Shown here piece by piece: positions 21,076 through 31,564 of a DNA stretch of 64,000 nucleotides; positions within the stretch are counted from its first letter, which is position 1; the number at the start of each line of letters is the position of its first letter. The notes under the pieces are model-generated. The model made no database searches and was not told the DNA's origin. It saw only the letters and a list, made by a program, of their open reading frames with translations. The position numbers and the translations under genes were made by a program. The stretch spans positions 60,473,080 to 60,537,079 of the forward strand of contig CM045729.1 of NCBI GenBank assembly GCA_024760905.1, given 5' to 3'. The stretch comes from Plotosus lineatus. Lineage: Eukaryota; Chordata; Actinopteri; Siluriformes; Plotosidae.

Positions 21076-23237
21076 TTCTTCTTCTTCTTCTTCTTCTTCT
21101 TCTTCTTCTTCTTCTTCTTCTTCACCACAGTGAATCATCTTACCCTATCATCTGCATCTCCTACTCTTACACCAACTACCTTCATGTCCACCTTCACCAC
21201 ATCCATGAATCTTCTCTTTGGTCTTCCTCTAGGCCTTCCGCCTGGTAGTTCCAATCTCAGCATCCTACTACCCATATATTCACTATCCATCCGCTGTACA
21301 TGTCCAAACCATCTCAATCTAGCCTCTCTGACTTTCTCTATACAACCTCTTAAGTGTGCTGTCCCTCTGATGTACTCATTCCTGATCCTATCCATCCTCG
21401 TTACTCCCAAAGAGAACCTCAACATTTTCATCTTTGCTACCTCCAGCTCAGCCTCCTGTCTTTTCCCCAGGGCCACTGTTTCTAAACCATACAACAACGT
21501 CTTGTACACTTTTCATTCTTGCCGATACCTTCCTATCACACATTACACCGGACACTTTTCTCCAACCATTCCAACCCACCTGCACACGCTTCTTCACCGC
21601 TTTTCCACACTCTCCATTGCTCTGGATTGTTGAGCCTAAGTACTTAAAATCCTCCACCTTTATCTCTGCTCTCTGTAACCTCACCGGTCCTCTTGGGTCC
21701 TGTTCGTTCACACACATGTATTCTGTCTTACTGAGGCTAACCTTCATTCCTCTCCTTTCCAGGGTATGCCTCCTCCTCTCTAGATTTTCCTGCACTTGTT
21801 CTCTGCTCTCACTACAGATCACAATGTCATCTGCAAACATCATAGTCCACGGGGAATCTTGTCTCACCTTGTCTGTCAGCCTATCCATGACCCTAGCAAA
21901 CAAGAAGGGGCTCAGAGCTGACCCTCGATGCAGTCCAACCTCCACCGTGAACTCCTCTGTCACACCAACAGCACACTTCACCACTGTCTTACATCTCTCA
22001 TACATGTCATGCACCACTCTAACATACTTCTCTGCCACTCCAGACTTCCTCATGCAATACTACAGTTCCTCTCTCTGCACCCTGTCATATGCTTTCTCCA
22101 GGTCCACAAAGGCACAATGTAGCTCCCTCTGACCTTCTCTGTACTTCTCTATTAGCATCTTCAAAGCAAACACTACGTCCGTGGTGCTCTTTCTTGGCAT
22201 GAAACCAAACTGTTGTTCACAAATGCTAACCTCTGCCCTTAGTCTAGCGTTCTTTATTCTTTCCCATAACTTCATTGTATGGCTCATCAACTTGATCCCT
22301 CTGTAGTTGCCACAACTCTGCACATCTCCCTTGTTCTTAAAAATGGGCACCATCACACTCCTCCTCCATTCCTCCATCATCCGCTCACTCTCTAAGACCT
22401 TGTTGAATGTTCTTGTCAGAAAATCTACTGTTACCTCTCTGAGACACTTCCATACCTCCACTGGTATGTCATCAAAACCAACTGCCTTTCCATTCTTGAT
22501 CCTCTTCAATGCCCTCCTCACTTCACTCTTACTAATCTTTGCTACTTCCTGCTCCTCAACGGTCACCTGTTCTCCACTTTTTTCTCTCTCATTTTTTTTA
22601 TTCATCAGCTCTTCAAAGTACTCTTTCCATCGTCCCAGCACACTTCTGTCATCAGTCAATACATTTCCCTCTCTGTCCTTTATCACTCTAACTTGCTGCA
22701 CATCCTTCCCATCTCTATTTCTCTGCTGTGCCAACCTGTGTAAATGATTTTCTCCCTCCTTACTGTCCAACCTGGCATACAAGTCACCATACGCCCTCTC
22801 TTTTGCCTTTGACACCGCTACCTTCGCCTTATGCTGTGTCTCCCTGTACTCCTGTTTATGGTCCTCTCCATGTCCCACTTCTTCTTCGCTAACCTCTTCC
22901 TTTGTACACACTTCTGCACTTCCTCATTCCACCACCAAGTCTCCTTAACTACCTTCTTTCCAGATGACACACCAAGTACTCTCCTACCTGTTTCCCTGAT
23001 CACATTAACTGACCACCCAAAGACTATTTCAACTTCTCCTTGAAGACAAAATGACATTCTTCCTTTTTCAGCTTCCACCACTTTGTCTTCTGCTCTGCCT
23101 TTGCCTTCTTCACCTTCCTCACCATCAGCATCATCCTACACACCACCATCCTATGCTGTTTGAAAACACTCTCACCCACTACTACTTTGCAGTCATTGAC
23201 TTCCTTCAAATTACATCGCCTACACAAGATATACAAG
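21076..23237 (-). mobile_element. RTE (BovB-like) LINE, 5'-truncated, with 17-bp duplication
   Basis: The insertion is flanked by a perfect 17-bp repeat, atgtctggacaaactcc (21059-21075 and 23238-23254). The 3' end is a CTT run on the plus strand (21076-21122, a GAA tail on the coding strand). The 5' end is truncated in the endonuclease just after the segment encoding LCRRCNLKEVNDCKVVV. A few bases, atacaag, at the 5' junction match neither the full-length copy nor the duplication. Confidence 0.95.
21135..23225 (-). pseudogene. RTE reverse transcriptase, partial, frameshifted
   Basis: Starting from the high coordinate: LCRRCNLKEVNDCKVVVGES and KQHRMVVCRMMLMVR (endonuclease end), ETWWWNEEVQKCVQRKRLAK, then the reverse transcriptase with AVGFDDIPVEVWKCL, CGNYRGIKLMSHTMKLWE, EQQFGFMPRKSTTDVVFAL and HCAFVDLEKAYDRVQREEL. 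The catalytic box MMFADDIVICSES is intact (about 21840). The thumb and tail region has FKYLGSTIQSNGECGKAV and RWFGHVQRMDSEYMGSRML. Frame changes near 22060, 22850, 23050 and 21480 break it. The long open stretches show it is younger than the copy at 12199. Confidence 0.93.
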
Positions 23238-23254
23238 ATGTCTGGACAAACTCC

Positions 23255-23920
23255 ATTAGGTGAAAAAAAAAACATGCATATGTCAAGTTGCAACAACAGT
23301 GGTGTTTGGGAAAATTGTGTCTAGCAGTCAAGCAGACATGTTAAATACCACAAAAAGATGGGACTTACTAAAAATTATTTGAAAAGCAACCCATGTTTTG
23401 AAGTACAGCTGTGATCCGATTCTGCCACTGTTGGCTCATTCAGAGTTGTAAAGCTTAAACATATATGGCTGTAAAGAGCCAAAGGATCTTCACCCATCTG
23501 TATTTTGGCAATGATCAGACTTACACATCTCTTCCTCTTCAAGCAAACTATAGTTTTCCGTTACAAATCCATAACAAACCCTATAATCACTGTTATGTTC
23601 AGAGTGGTATCCAGGTGCTCCTGCTGTGTAGTCCAACATCAAATATTAGTAGTATTCATTCTGTGATGTCATCAGTCAGCTAATTTTGAGTGCTACAGAC
23701 TATGTTTGGAGCTGCTACTTTTGGGACTTTTGTTTTGATTATTATTTTAGCCATTTAATCAGCTGATTTAGCCCCCCAACCCCCAACTTTGGATGATCTT
23801 GAAAACAAGGTCATACTGTTGTAGATTTACCTCAGTGTTTTTATGTCATTGATCTGCTGCATCACCCAAAGTCTGCTGAGCTTTAGCGGCTGGACAGTCA
23901 CCCTGATATACATACATAAG
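23255..23920. other. No recognisable feature
   Basis: Moderately AT-rich DNA with short chance frames. No repeat family or gene was recognised up to the hairpin at 23921. Confidence 0.5.
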
Positions 23921-24066
23921 CAGGGAATTCCTTTTGACCTCTTTGACAACAAACTCTTATCTCCCCAAGGCATCATATTAGCCCCAATGAAGGGAGGATT
24001 GGGGGCTAATATGATGCCTTGGGGAGAGAAGAGTTTGTTGTCAAAGAGGTCAAAAGGAATTCCCTG
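23921..24066. repeat. Near-perfect hairpin, 65-bp arms
   Basis: The left arm (23921-23985) begins cagggaattccttttgacct and ends catcatattagcccc. The right arm (24002-24066) is its reverse complement at 64 of 65 positions; the only mismatch is in aaactcttat against aaactcttct. The 16-bp loop is aatgaagggaggattg. A transcript of either strand would fold into a long stem. No direct repeats flank it, and the surrounding DNA shows no similar palindrome. Confidence 0.97.
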
Positions 24067-24104
24067 ATTCTATATATATTTTGTCATTGAATAATTCAAT
24101 CTTT

Positions 24105-24910
24105 CTTTCATCAATCCACAATATATTGTCCAGTAGCAGTGTGGAGTGTCAAGATGCTCTTTGGCAAATATCTGGTCTAAGTTTTCTTTGCGAAGGGCAC
24201 TGACAAAACCCCATACTATGACCGATATTGGTTCTTGGACTTGGTACTGGTAACAGCCTGGATGGCCTCTTTTTTGTTTGGTGTGAAGCACACAATGTCT
24301 ATTTCTTACAAAAATGACAGTATACTGATTCATCTGACCATAATACATGCTTTCTCTGTCGGATAGTCCATTTCAGATGCCCCCAAGCCCAGAAAAGTCA
24401 ATAATGCTGGATACTCTTAACAGAAAGCTTCTATTTTGCTTGGTAAAACACTGGTACTGGTATTTGTGGATGTAACCCTGCATTTTAGTACTTTTTTTAG
24501 TAACAAATCTGAACATAGAGATGCTTTTGAAAAGATAACAAGCCAGATGGTCCCTGTTCTCTTTTCATTCTGGAAGACACAGCATCCAGAATTTCCAAAA
24601 TGAATTTCAAATTTTATTCTTCTAAACTCAGAACAGTTTTTCTCATTGCCTCAATCCACACTTCTTTGCACAGTAGAGCTTCAAACTGCATTTGTACATG
24701 GCAAACTGTGTTCATAGATGATTTCTGAAGGTATTCCTGAGCCCAACCAGAGAATCGTGCCTGTTGAGGTGCCACCTGAGAGCCTGAAGTACCACGTGAG
24801 ATCCTGAAGCTCACAGGCATCCAATATTGATATCGACCTTGTCCATTATGTCCAAAGATTTCTCCAGATTCTCATAATCATTGGATGATATTATGCAGCT
24901 CAGATTACGA
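24105..24910 (-). pseudogene. Degenerate Tc1-like transposase region
   Basis: On the minus strand, fragments MYYGQMNQYTVIFVRNRH, HTKQKRGHPGCYQYQVQEP and ISVIVWGFVSA (24348-24070) align by eye with the middle of Tc1 transposases (the dhpxCYQRQVQKPASVMVWG region). SQVAPQQARFSGWAQEYLQK and MNTVCHVQMQFEALLCKE (24820-24614) fit the N-terminal part. The pieces are in different frames with a non-matching segment between. Very old. Confidence 0.6.
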
Positions 24911-26335
24911 CATATTTGAAATTTTACATAAAGGAAAATTCCTTGATAGCAAAAGCAAGAAGCCACAGTGAATAACATAAAACAGTCAGTTTTTTAATTG
25001 AACACCTCATTGTGGAGAATGATTGTGAAAGGCAGTTGCCCTTATAGCCATGTCAACACCAATGCAGTTTCCCTTCAGGTGGGTGTAAGCAAATGATATC
25101 TCACAGTGTTGTCCATGTGCACACTCCAGAAGTCTGTTCCTTGGACACGTTCACATCGGCAAGGGTCAATGACAAACACTCAGCAAGTGAATCAGTTTAC
25201 ACCAGGAAACATGAATAGGCATGTGTTATCAGTGTTAGCTTGGAGAGTTATGTGACTTGTGTTTGTAGACTTACAAGTGATTCTTTGTGGAACTGTGAAT
25301 GAACAATATCCCTCTAAATAAACAGATAGGCTCTGATTGCACTGTCCTGAATTTCCTTCCATGATAAGGTCACTAAGAAGATTAGCTATGAGCTGTAACA
25401 ATGAGACCATTTTACACATATAATATGTGGCAGCATAGTTAATAGCTTTTTAGGAATTTGTATATACTTAAGCATCAGTATTGGCGAGTTCATCTGGATT
25501 ACTTCTACGTGAAAGTAAACGTTTCTAAAGGTCAGCATGTGGGCTTTGCAATGTGATGTGTGTAAAGAATTCCTTTTGTCTTATTTATATTTTTTAAAAA
25601 TATATTTAAAAGTTAAATATGCCAAATGTACAACCCCAACATTGTCTACATTGTTTTGATCCTTAACCCTAACTCTAAAACTGGAAAATTGGCACTTGGT
25701 ACAAACAAGGTTATAACAGAAGCCACAGTCTGCTGTCTCTACTCTATGTTTTGGTTAACCACATGTAATATAATGACCAAACCACATATGAGGAGGCTTG
25801 CCAATAAAAGGGTCGTTACTCAAAGATGCAGTTGTGTTTGCATAGGTTTCTGTCTTCTAAATGAGGGATGAGAATGTCTAAAGTACACTGACCTAAACGA
25901 GCCTTGCAGTAAAAGAAACTGCTTATCAACATTTATGCTATAACATGCTAATATAATGTGAGGTACAGTGATGTACGATAATGTAAGATTGTTTAATGTG
26001 GTATGTAAACACAAAACAGGCAAGCAGGCAAGAACGATTAATGATACCACAAAAAAGGATATTACAAAGCAAAAGCGTTACAAGAGCTTATAATAGACAT
26101 CAGACTTTGCACTTAGGTGAGTTTTGGGTGTGTTTAAATCGTCCATGGTTAATGAGCACCAGGTGTTTAGTACTCAGCAGACATGGAACATTGCAAACGT
26201 GCTGCCTGGGGCAGATATGTGACATCTAAGCCATAGAATGTTCTTGTCTTTCATGGAAACTTAAATCGGAAGCTATTTCTTTAATGTTTCCGTGTTTATC
26301 CTGATCTATATAATGCAGGTTTGCTCCTTAAGGTG
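24911..26335. other. No recognisable feature
   Basis: Ordinary non-coding-looking DNA with chance open frames of 75-81 codons (for example 25192-25419 and 25626-25871) that show no family motifs. Confidence 0.5.
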
Positions 26336-26383
<48 letters not shown>

Positions 26384-26406
26384 GTTGTTGTTGTTGTTGT
26401 TGTTGT
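26336..26406. repeat. (ATT)n-(GTT)n microsatellite
   Basis: About 47 bp of ATT repeats pass directly into about 24 bp of GTT repeats. Confidence 0.97.
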
Positions 26407-28744
26407 ATCATGAGTGTGACTTGATCTTTGCTTCAGTGCTTGTGTTCTAATGTCAAAATCTAGATTCTGATTCATGCTTTTTCAAAATATGAGGCTGCAA
26501 AGCTGTTTTGTGTTGAGTGTCAGCTCAACTTTACCCTCCTGACTATAATGTCCCACCTGTACCTTGATGCTAAACATGCTCAGGTGTGATAATGTGGGAC
26601 TGACTCAGTTAGCCTGCATGGCCCTCATTGAACAGCAATTTGGCTTACAAGCAGGTGATTGTCCCTCTTGTCAGCAGCATCCTGCACTTCTTTCATCCCT
26701 CCTTTGTGGACCTTGCTCTTTGGCTCCTGCTTTGAACCTCCAGGTCTGATGAGTTTGACTAATCTCCAGTTTGTTTACAAATGCTAGTTGCTGTCTCCAC
26801 TGATGGCCCAAGGTTCAACATGCTGACTTCAAATGGAGTTTGTTTTTTGAGTAGAGCGTGATCGGTTCTCTGTTCTTACACACCCTCTGTGGTACTGTAT
26901 CTAATTCCTGACATGTGGAATAATAAGACTATGACATATTTATTAGGAGGCAGATTAATGTCTTGCCAATCTTATGACCTCCTTTACTACACCCTGAAAT
27001 ACCATAAAGGAGAGTGACTAAAGTAGCATCAGTGGCCTCTGACTAAGATGATATTGAAGCATGGGTAATTTGTGAAGACACAGTGGAACATGCCAGACTG
27101 CTCCTACACCTGCACAGTCCTTATGGCTGGAAATATGCCTGTGCTTGCAGAACTTCTTTAAGTGGCATATAAATATATAATACAGAATATAAGCAAGCAA
27201 TAGAAAATTGTATAAGTTGGTAAAAACAGCACTGCAGAGTGCAAAGGAAAATTTTACCACAGTGCATGTGAAATCTCTTATAGGGATCTCACAAAATGTA
27301 TGATGCTGTCTGGGAAGAAACAGCAGGGACTGTCTTCCACAGAATGATTTTCTTTGCAGAAATGTCTTTTCATAGTCTTTAAATGATCTTGTGTTGGGAC
27401 CTTTCTTATCTGAACTATCACCAGAGCTACTGAGATTACTGCATATTGTTTAGCATCATAATATTATATCTATTTAATGTCATGTAACCACTGCGCTATT
27501 AGCTGCATAGAATGTTCAAATGGCTTGGTAGAAATCGTGAAAAAATCCTATTGATCACTCCACCAAATTTTGTTGGTCATATTCTGTAAAAACATATTAT
27601 ATTTAGTTTATTTGTTCAATGTTGAGCACTGTTTATTAATAGAAATACATCGCCACCATATTGTTTGCTTTAATTTGTGTATAACAGTTCACAGTTCATG
27701 ACATACCGCTTTACTATTCTCACATTAGAAGATTGCACTACATGGAACTCCCATTATCTTTTCAAAAGAGGATAATGAAAAAACTCCATCATATCGTTGA
27801 TCGCACTCAAGAAACAAACATAATGGGATTATCTCGAAATTGGTAGTATGAACAATTAGAATTTTTTTTTTAAGTGCTCCCTTTAATCTTTTTTATTCTG
27901 TTTTTTGGCTGCTCTGGAAGTCCTGTGCAAGATTTAGGATGGCTTGTTTGTCTGGACAGCTTGTGTCTAGTACTGTAGTCTAGCAATGGGCATTACTGAA
28001 CGAACTAGTAAATCAAATAATCAGTCAATTACTCAGTGGTTGCACAGCTATTTTTAGTCAACTACTATTGCAAAACTCAAACTTGGCAGATTCAAAGTTG
28101 CATATCACACACAAGTTTCTAAATGGTTGCTTTTTCATTTAGATCCATCACACTGTTTCACACTAATATATCATTTGCCCAGTGGAGAGCATGTTACCAA
28201 GATTGTTAAATAGCTCATAATCTCAGGTCTATTTTATTCAGAGACCAATTTTCCGAATTTATTTAAATGACTCTTTAGGACACATTCAATGGAAAATCTT
28301 GCTTTTAACCAGTAAGTCTCGTGCCCTATCATCTGCATGTATTTGAATAGGTTCTAGTGTATCTATTTTAATGAGTACAACTTTCTAAAGTTATGTACCA
28401 TATGTACTAAGTTGAGAATGCCTTACAACTATGTAGCCTTATTGCGTCACTACCATGGCAGACATGGATGTACATAACAGTCAAGTTCATAATTTCTTTA
28501 CTATAGTCAAAACCTATATGATAGTTCTAGCCATCATTTAGGAAAGCCAAGCCCTTTTGCCCAACCCTTACATGGCCATGGAAATCACCAAGGTATTAAT
28601 TAATGAAATTTGATATGAACAGTTATATGAGAACAAAGTCTCACTCACTTGCAAATACCTCCAATTTCCCTGATCTGAAAAACGATCATATCAACAAATC
28701 AACCATAGATAACTGCATATGCTGCAGTAAAAAAGGTTTAAGAG
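26407..28744. other. No recognisable feature
   Basis: About 2.3 kb without identifiable transposon, gene or RNA. The part from about 26500 to 26830 is less AT-rich than its surroundings. It could be unique host DNA, but conservation cannot be judged from one sequence. Confidence 0.45.
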
Positions 28745-29040
28745 GCAGCATACAGTATACCCATCAGTGATAACATTAACACCACGGGACTAGTCTGTGT
28801 TTAGGCAGCCACAGAGGAAGCAAGCTGCAGTGCACCGTGTTTTCTGGCACCTTTCTATCATAGCCAACATGAACATTTTCAGCACTTTGTGACAGTAGCT
28901 CTTCTGTGGGATCAGAGCACAAGTACTAGCTTTTACAAAACACATGCATCAATGAGCCTTGGGCACTCATAAAAATCTTTCCAGTTCAGTGGTTGACCTT
29001 ACTTGGACCACCTTTGCTAAGTACTTATTACTGCACTTGT
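28745..29040 (-). repeat. Tc1-like transposon remnant
   Basis: The plus strand contains catcagtgataacattaaca, cacctttctatcatagccaa, agtagctcttctgtgggatc and atgagccttgggcactcat, which are inverted segments of the fish Tc1-like family also seen at 11826-12198. It has internal deletions and no open frame. The SINE at 29058 lies next to it. Confidence 0.6.
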
Positions 29041-29057
29041 AAACTTAAGCATAAAAG

Positions 29058-29348
29058 TCTGTTGGGAATTTTACACCCGAGCCCAGTCGCTCATCAAGCC
29101 AGTGTTTATCCCTGGTTTCCATAGCGTGAAGTAACCAGGAGTTCAATTCCTCCTGGATGGGATACTAGCACCTCAGGTTACCTTCCCAGTATACTGGTAC
29201 CCATTTATACTGCTGGGTGGACAGAGGCACACTTCTGGTTAGGGCCTTGCCTAGGGGTCTTAGCACAGTGGGGGTCTAACTGGGATTTGAACACACAACC
29301 TCCCGATCATGAGCGCAGCACCCTAACCACTACTCCACTGGCTCCACC
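29058..29348 (-). mobile_element. Second tRNA-type SINE, with 12-bp duplication
   Basis: The copy is flanked by the direct repeat taagcataaaag (29046-29057 and 29349-29360). On the minus strand it starts gtggagccagtggagtagtg, continues ggttagggtgctgcgctcat, and has a B-box-like gtgttcaaatccca. The body contains agacccctaggcaaggcc and acccagcagtataaatgggt. Head and body differ from the SINEs at 9893 and 20744, so this is a third family. No LINE-type tail was recognised. Confidence 0.8.
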
Positions 29349-29360
29349 TAAGCATAAAAG

Positions 29361-29758
29361 CAAGCTCCTAATTCTCCACTTAATTTCATATCTTAGTTAT
29401 TTTAAAGAACCTTACTGCTTAATTTCAGCTACTCAGAGAGAGTGTCAGTATCTATAGTAGTCTGCTGTTACAGTACCATAAGAAACAAGTCTATGAGACA
29501 GTTTTCTCAAGCACCATTTCCACTTGTTGTCTCAATGAAATTTTTTGGTTATTTCTTACGCATTTATGTTAGACTTAAATGGTTGCATGGAATTCACTGC
29601 TTCTTCTTCTTCTTCGACTATGTAAAAGTTATCTCTATTCTGTGTTTGTGGTTCCAGCATAGATAAAGTGGATGTTCTTAGCATTTGGATGTTCCTCTCA
29701 TACGCGCTTCAGTACTAGGTCAAATAGTAAGCTCATGTGACTGTAGCATCATACTGAA
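29361..29758. other. No recognisable feature
   Basis: AT-rich flank between the SINE and the gypsy element. The TTC run near 29601 is short. Confidence 0.5.
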
Positions 29759-29763
29759 GACAT

Positions 29764-30112
29764 TGTTATGCCTGGAGCATATGCATCGGACCCAAAGATG
29801 CAGGAGACCATGGGAAGATTCAATGATTTTATTTTGCACTTGGAACTCTAAATCACGGGAATAATTAATCAATGGAAACTGGTCGAGCACAAAGCAGGAT
29901 ACCAGGAGTCAGAGAGAAAGCAGAGAAACGGAATCACTGGGAAGGACAATCTTCTGACATCGGAGGGAAGCGCGCCGCTCCTATTTATAGCTCGCTGATT
30001 GGAAACAGGTGCGCTCTCTGGACCTCGCCTTCAGGTAACAGCCACGCCCCTCACCAGCGCCTGCAATGAATGAAGAGAGAGTTAACGCCGCCAGCCAGCA
30101 CAGACCATAACA
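29764..30112 (-). repeat. Gypsy 3' LTR, 349 bp
   Basis: It contains, on the minus strand, the TATA-like agctataaatag, gtgctcgaccagtt and a gcaaaataaaatc polyadenylation signal. It is longer than the partner LTR because it keeps a segment of about 90 bp (from after aactctaaatc, about 29855, to gacaatc, about 29951) missing from the other LTR. Confidence 0.95.
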
Positions 30113-30660
30113 GTACCCCCCTGCCAGGCTTGTCCGGGAACTGATGATAAAAGTCGTTTAATAAGTCTGGGTCCAAGATTAGGGAACGAGGAATCCAGGA
30201 GCGGTCTTCGGGGCCACACCCCTCCCAGTCCACCAGGTACTGAAAACCTCAACTCCGTCTGCCCTTGGATGAATGGAATGGCCACTTCGACCTCCTGGCT
30301 GGGAAACAGGGGAGGCTGGAAACTGTTGATCACCATAAAGCGGGACATCCCGGTGGCGGCACAGAACAGAGAGTAGTGTGCCTATTCGATCCACGGGAGG
30401 TGTGTGGCCCAGGAGGCTGGGAGACAGGAGGCAATGCAGCACAGGGAGGATCTGAGGCTTTGATTCATTTGCTCCGCCTGCCCGCTTGACTGACGATGGT
30501 AGCTGGAGATCAAGCTACAGGAGACTCCCTAGGTGTTGCAGAACGCCTTCCAAACTCTGGATGCAAACTGGTGGCCCCGGTCTGAAATGACGTCCTGGGG
30601 GATGCCATGGAGGTGAAAGACATGTTGGACCAGGAGACCAGCTGTTTCCATTGCCAAGAG
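30051..30660 (-). pseudogene. Gypsy integrase second half fused to chromodomain
   Basis: On the minus strand from about 30660: [20 protein letters not shown] holds the second catalytic aspartate, followed by a stop and then GQAEQMNQ, which holds the catalytic glutamate. The next readable stretch is [17 protein letters not shown]. The following frame shift leads directly into [20 protein letters not shown] and [14 protein letters not shown], a chromodomain-type C-terminus. In related elements about 150 residues separate these two parts; here they are missing, so the integrase C-terminal domain has been deleted. Confidence 0.88.
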
Positions 30661-30675
30661 GAGTTTGGGTAAGGT

Positions 30676-31025
30676 TCAGTTCAGTTCAGTTCATTTTCTG
30701 TAACCGCTTCATCCTAATTAGGGTCGCGGGGAGGCTGGTACCCATCCCAGCCAACTCAGGGCAAGGGCAGAGTACACTCTGGACAGCTCGCCAGGCCATC
30801 GCAGGGCGGAAACACGCTGACGGCTTTGCAGCCTACTCTTGTCGAAAGTCAGCAATGGTTCTTTTACATGCCTCACACCATAGACAGTGAGAGACATGGC
30901 CGGCCTTTGATAACCCAGTTAGCTGCACTGGGGAGGACAGTGACAACCTTGTGGAGAGTGGGACTCGAACCCCCAACCTTTGGATCAGCGATCCGGCACC
31001 TTATACCACTAGACCACCACTGCCC
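30676..31025 (-). mobile_element. tRNA-derived SINE, L2-type tail, inside gypsy integrase, 13-bp duplication
   Basis: The flanks are gtttgggtaaggt (30663-30675 and 31026-31038). The head and middle domain (cagtggtggtctagtggtat, gggttcgagtcccac, ctcactgtctatggtgtgag) match the SINE at 9893. After the segment cagcgtgtttccgccctgcg the tail differs: gatggcctggcgagctgtcc, ggctgggatgggtaccagcc, gcgaccctaattaggat and a GAACT-repeat end, an L2-type LINE tail. It splits the integrase between its first and second catalytic aspartates. Confidence 0.95.
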
Positions 31026-31038
31026 GTTTGGGTAAGGT

Positions 31039-31563
31039 GACTAAGTGAACTGCCTTGGAGAACCGGTCCACTATTGTCAGGATGACTGTGTTGCCCTCGG
31101 ACGGGGGTAACACCATAACAAAGTCCACCGCAATGTGTGACCAGGGACGATGAGGAACAGGTAAGGGCTGGAGGACACCCATGGGTGCATGATGGGAGGA
31201 CTTGCTCCGGGCACAGGTGGCACAAGCTCCCACAGACTCCCTGGTGTCGGCTGTTATTGTTGGCCACCAGAAGCATTGTTGGAGTAGGAAGAGAGTTCGG
31301 TGAGCTCCGGGGTGGCAGGCTAAAGTTTGATGAGTGTGCCCACTGGAGCACTAGGGTTCTGGCCAGCGGGGGAACGTATAGTCGACCTTGGGGGCACCCG
31401 ACGGGCTCTGGTTACCCCTGATGGGTGTTCTGAACTAGCCGTTCCACCTCCCATTGAGCTGCTCCAAATATACAGGAGGCGGGCAGGATTGTCTCCATGG
31501 TGGTCTATTCCCCCGAGGAGCACTGCCTTGAGAGAGTGTTTGGCTTCATATTCCGAGAGCCGG
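31039..31563 (-). pseudogene. Gypsy integrase, N-terminal zinc finger and first catalytic part
   Basis: The readable part (31233-31039) has [17 protein letters not shown], the C-x2-C end of the HHCC zinc finger, then [16 protein letters not shown] with the first catalytic aspartate and [19 protein letters not shown]. The frame runs into the SINE at 31025. Between here and RNase H (about 31240-31563) the frames are broken. Confidence 0.88.
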
Positions 31564-31564
31564 G

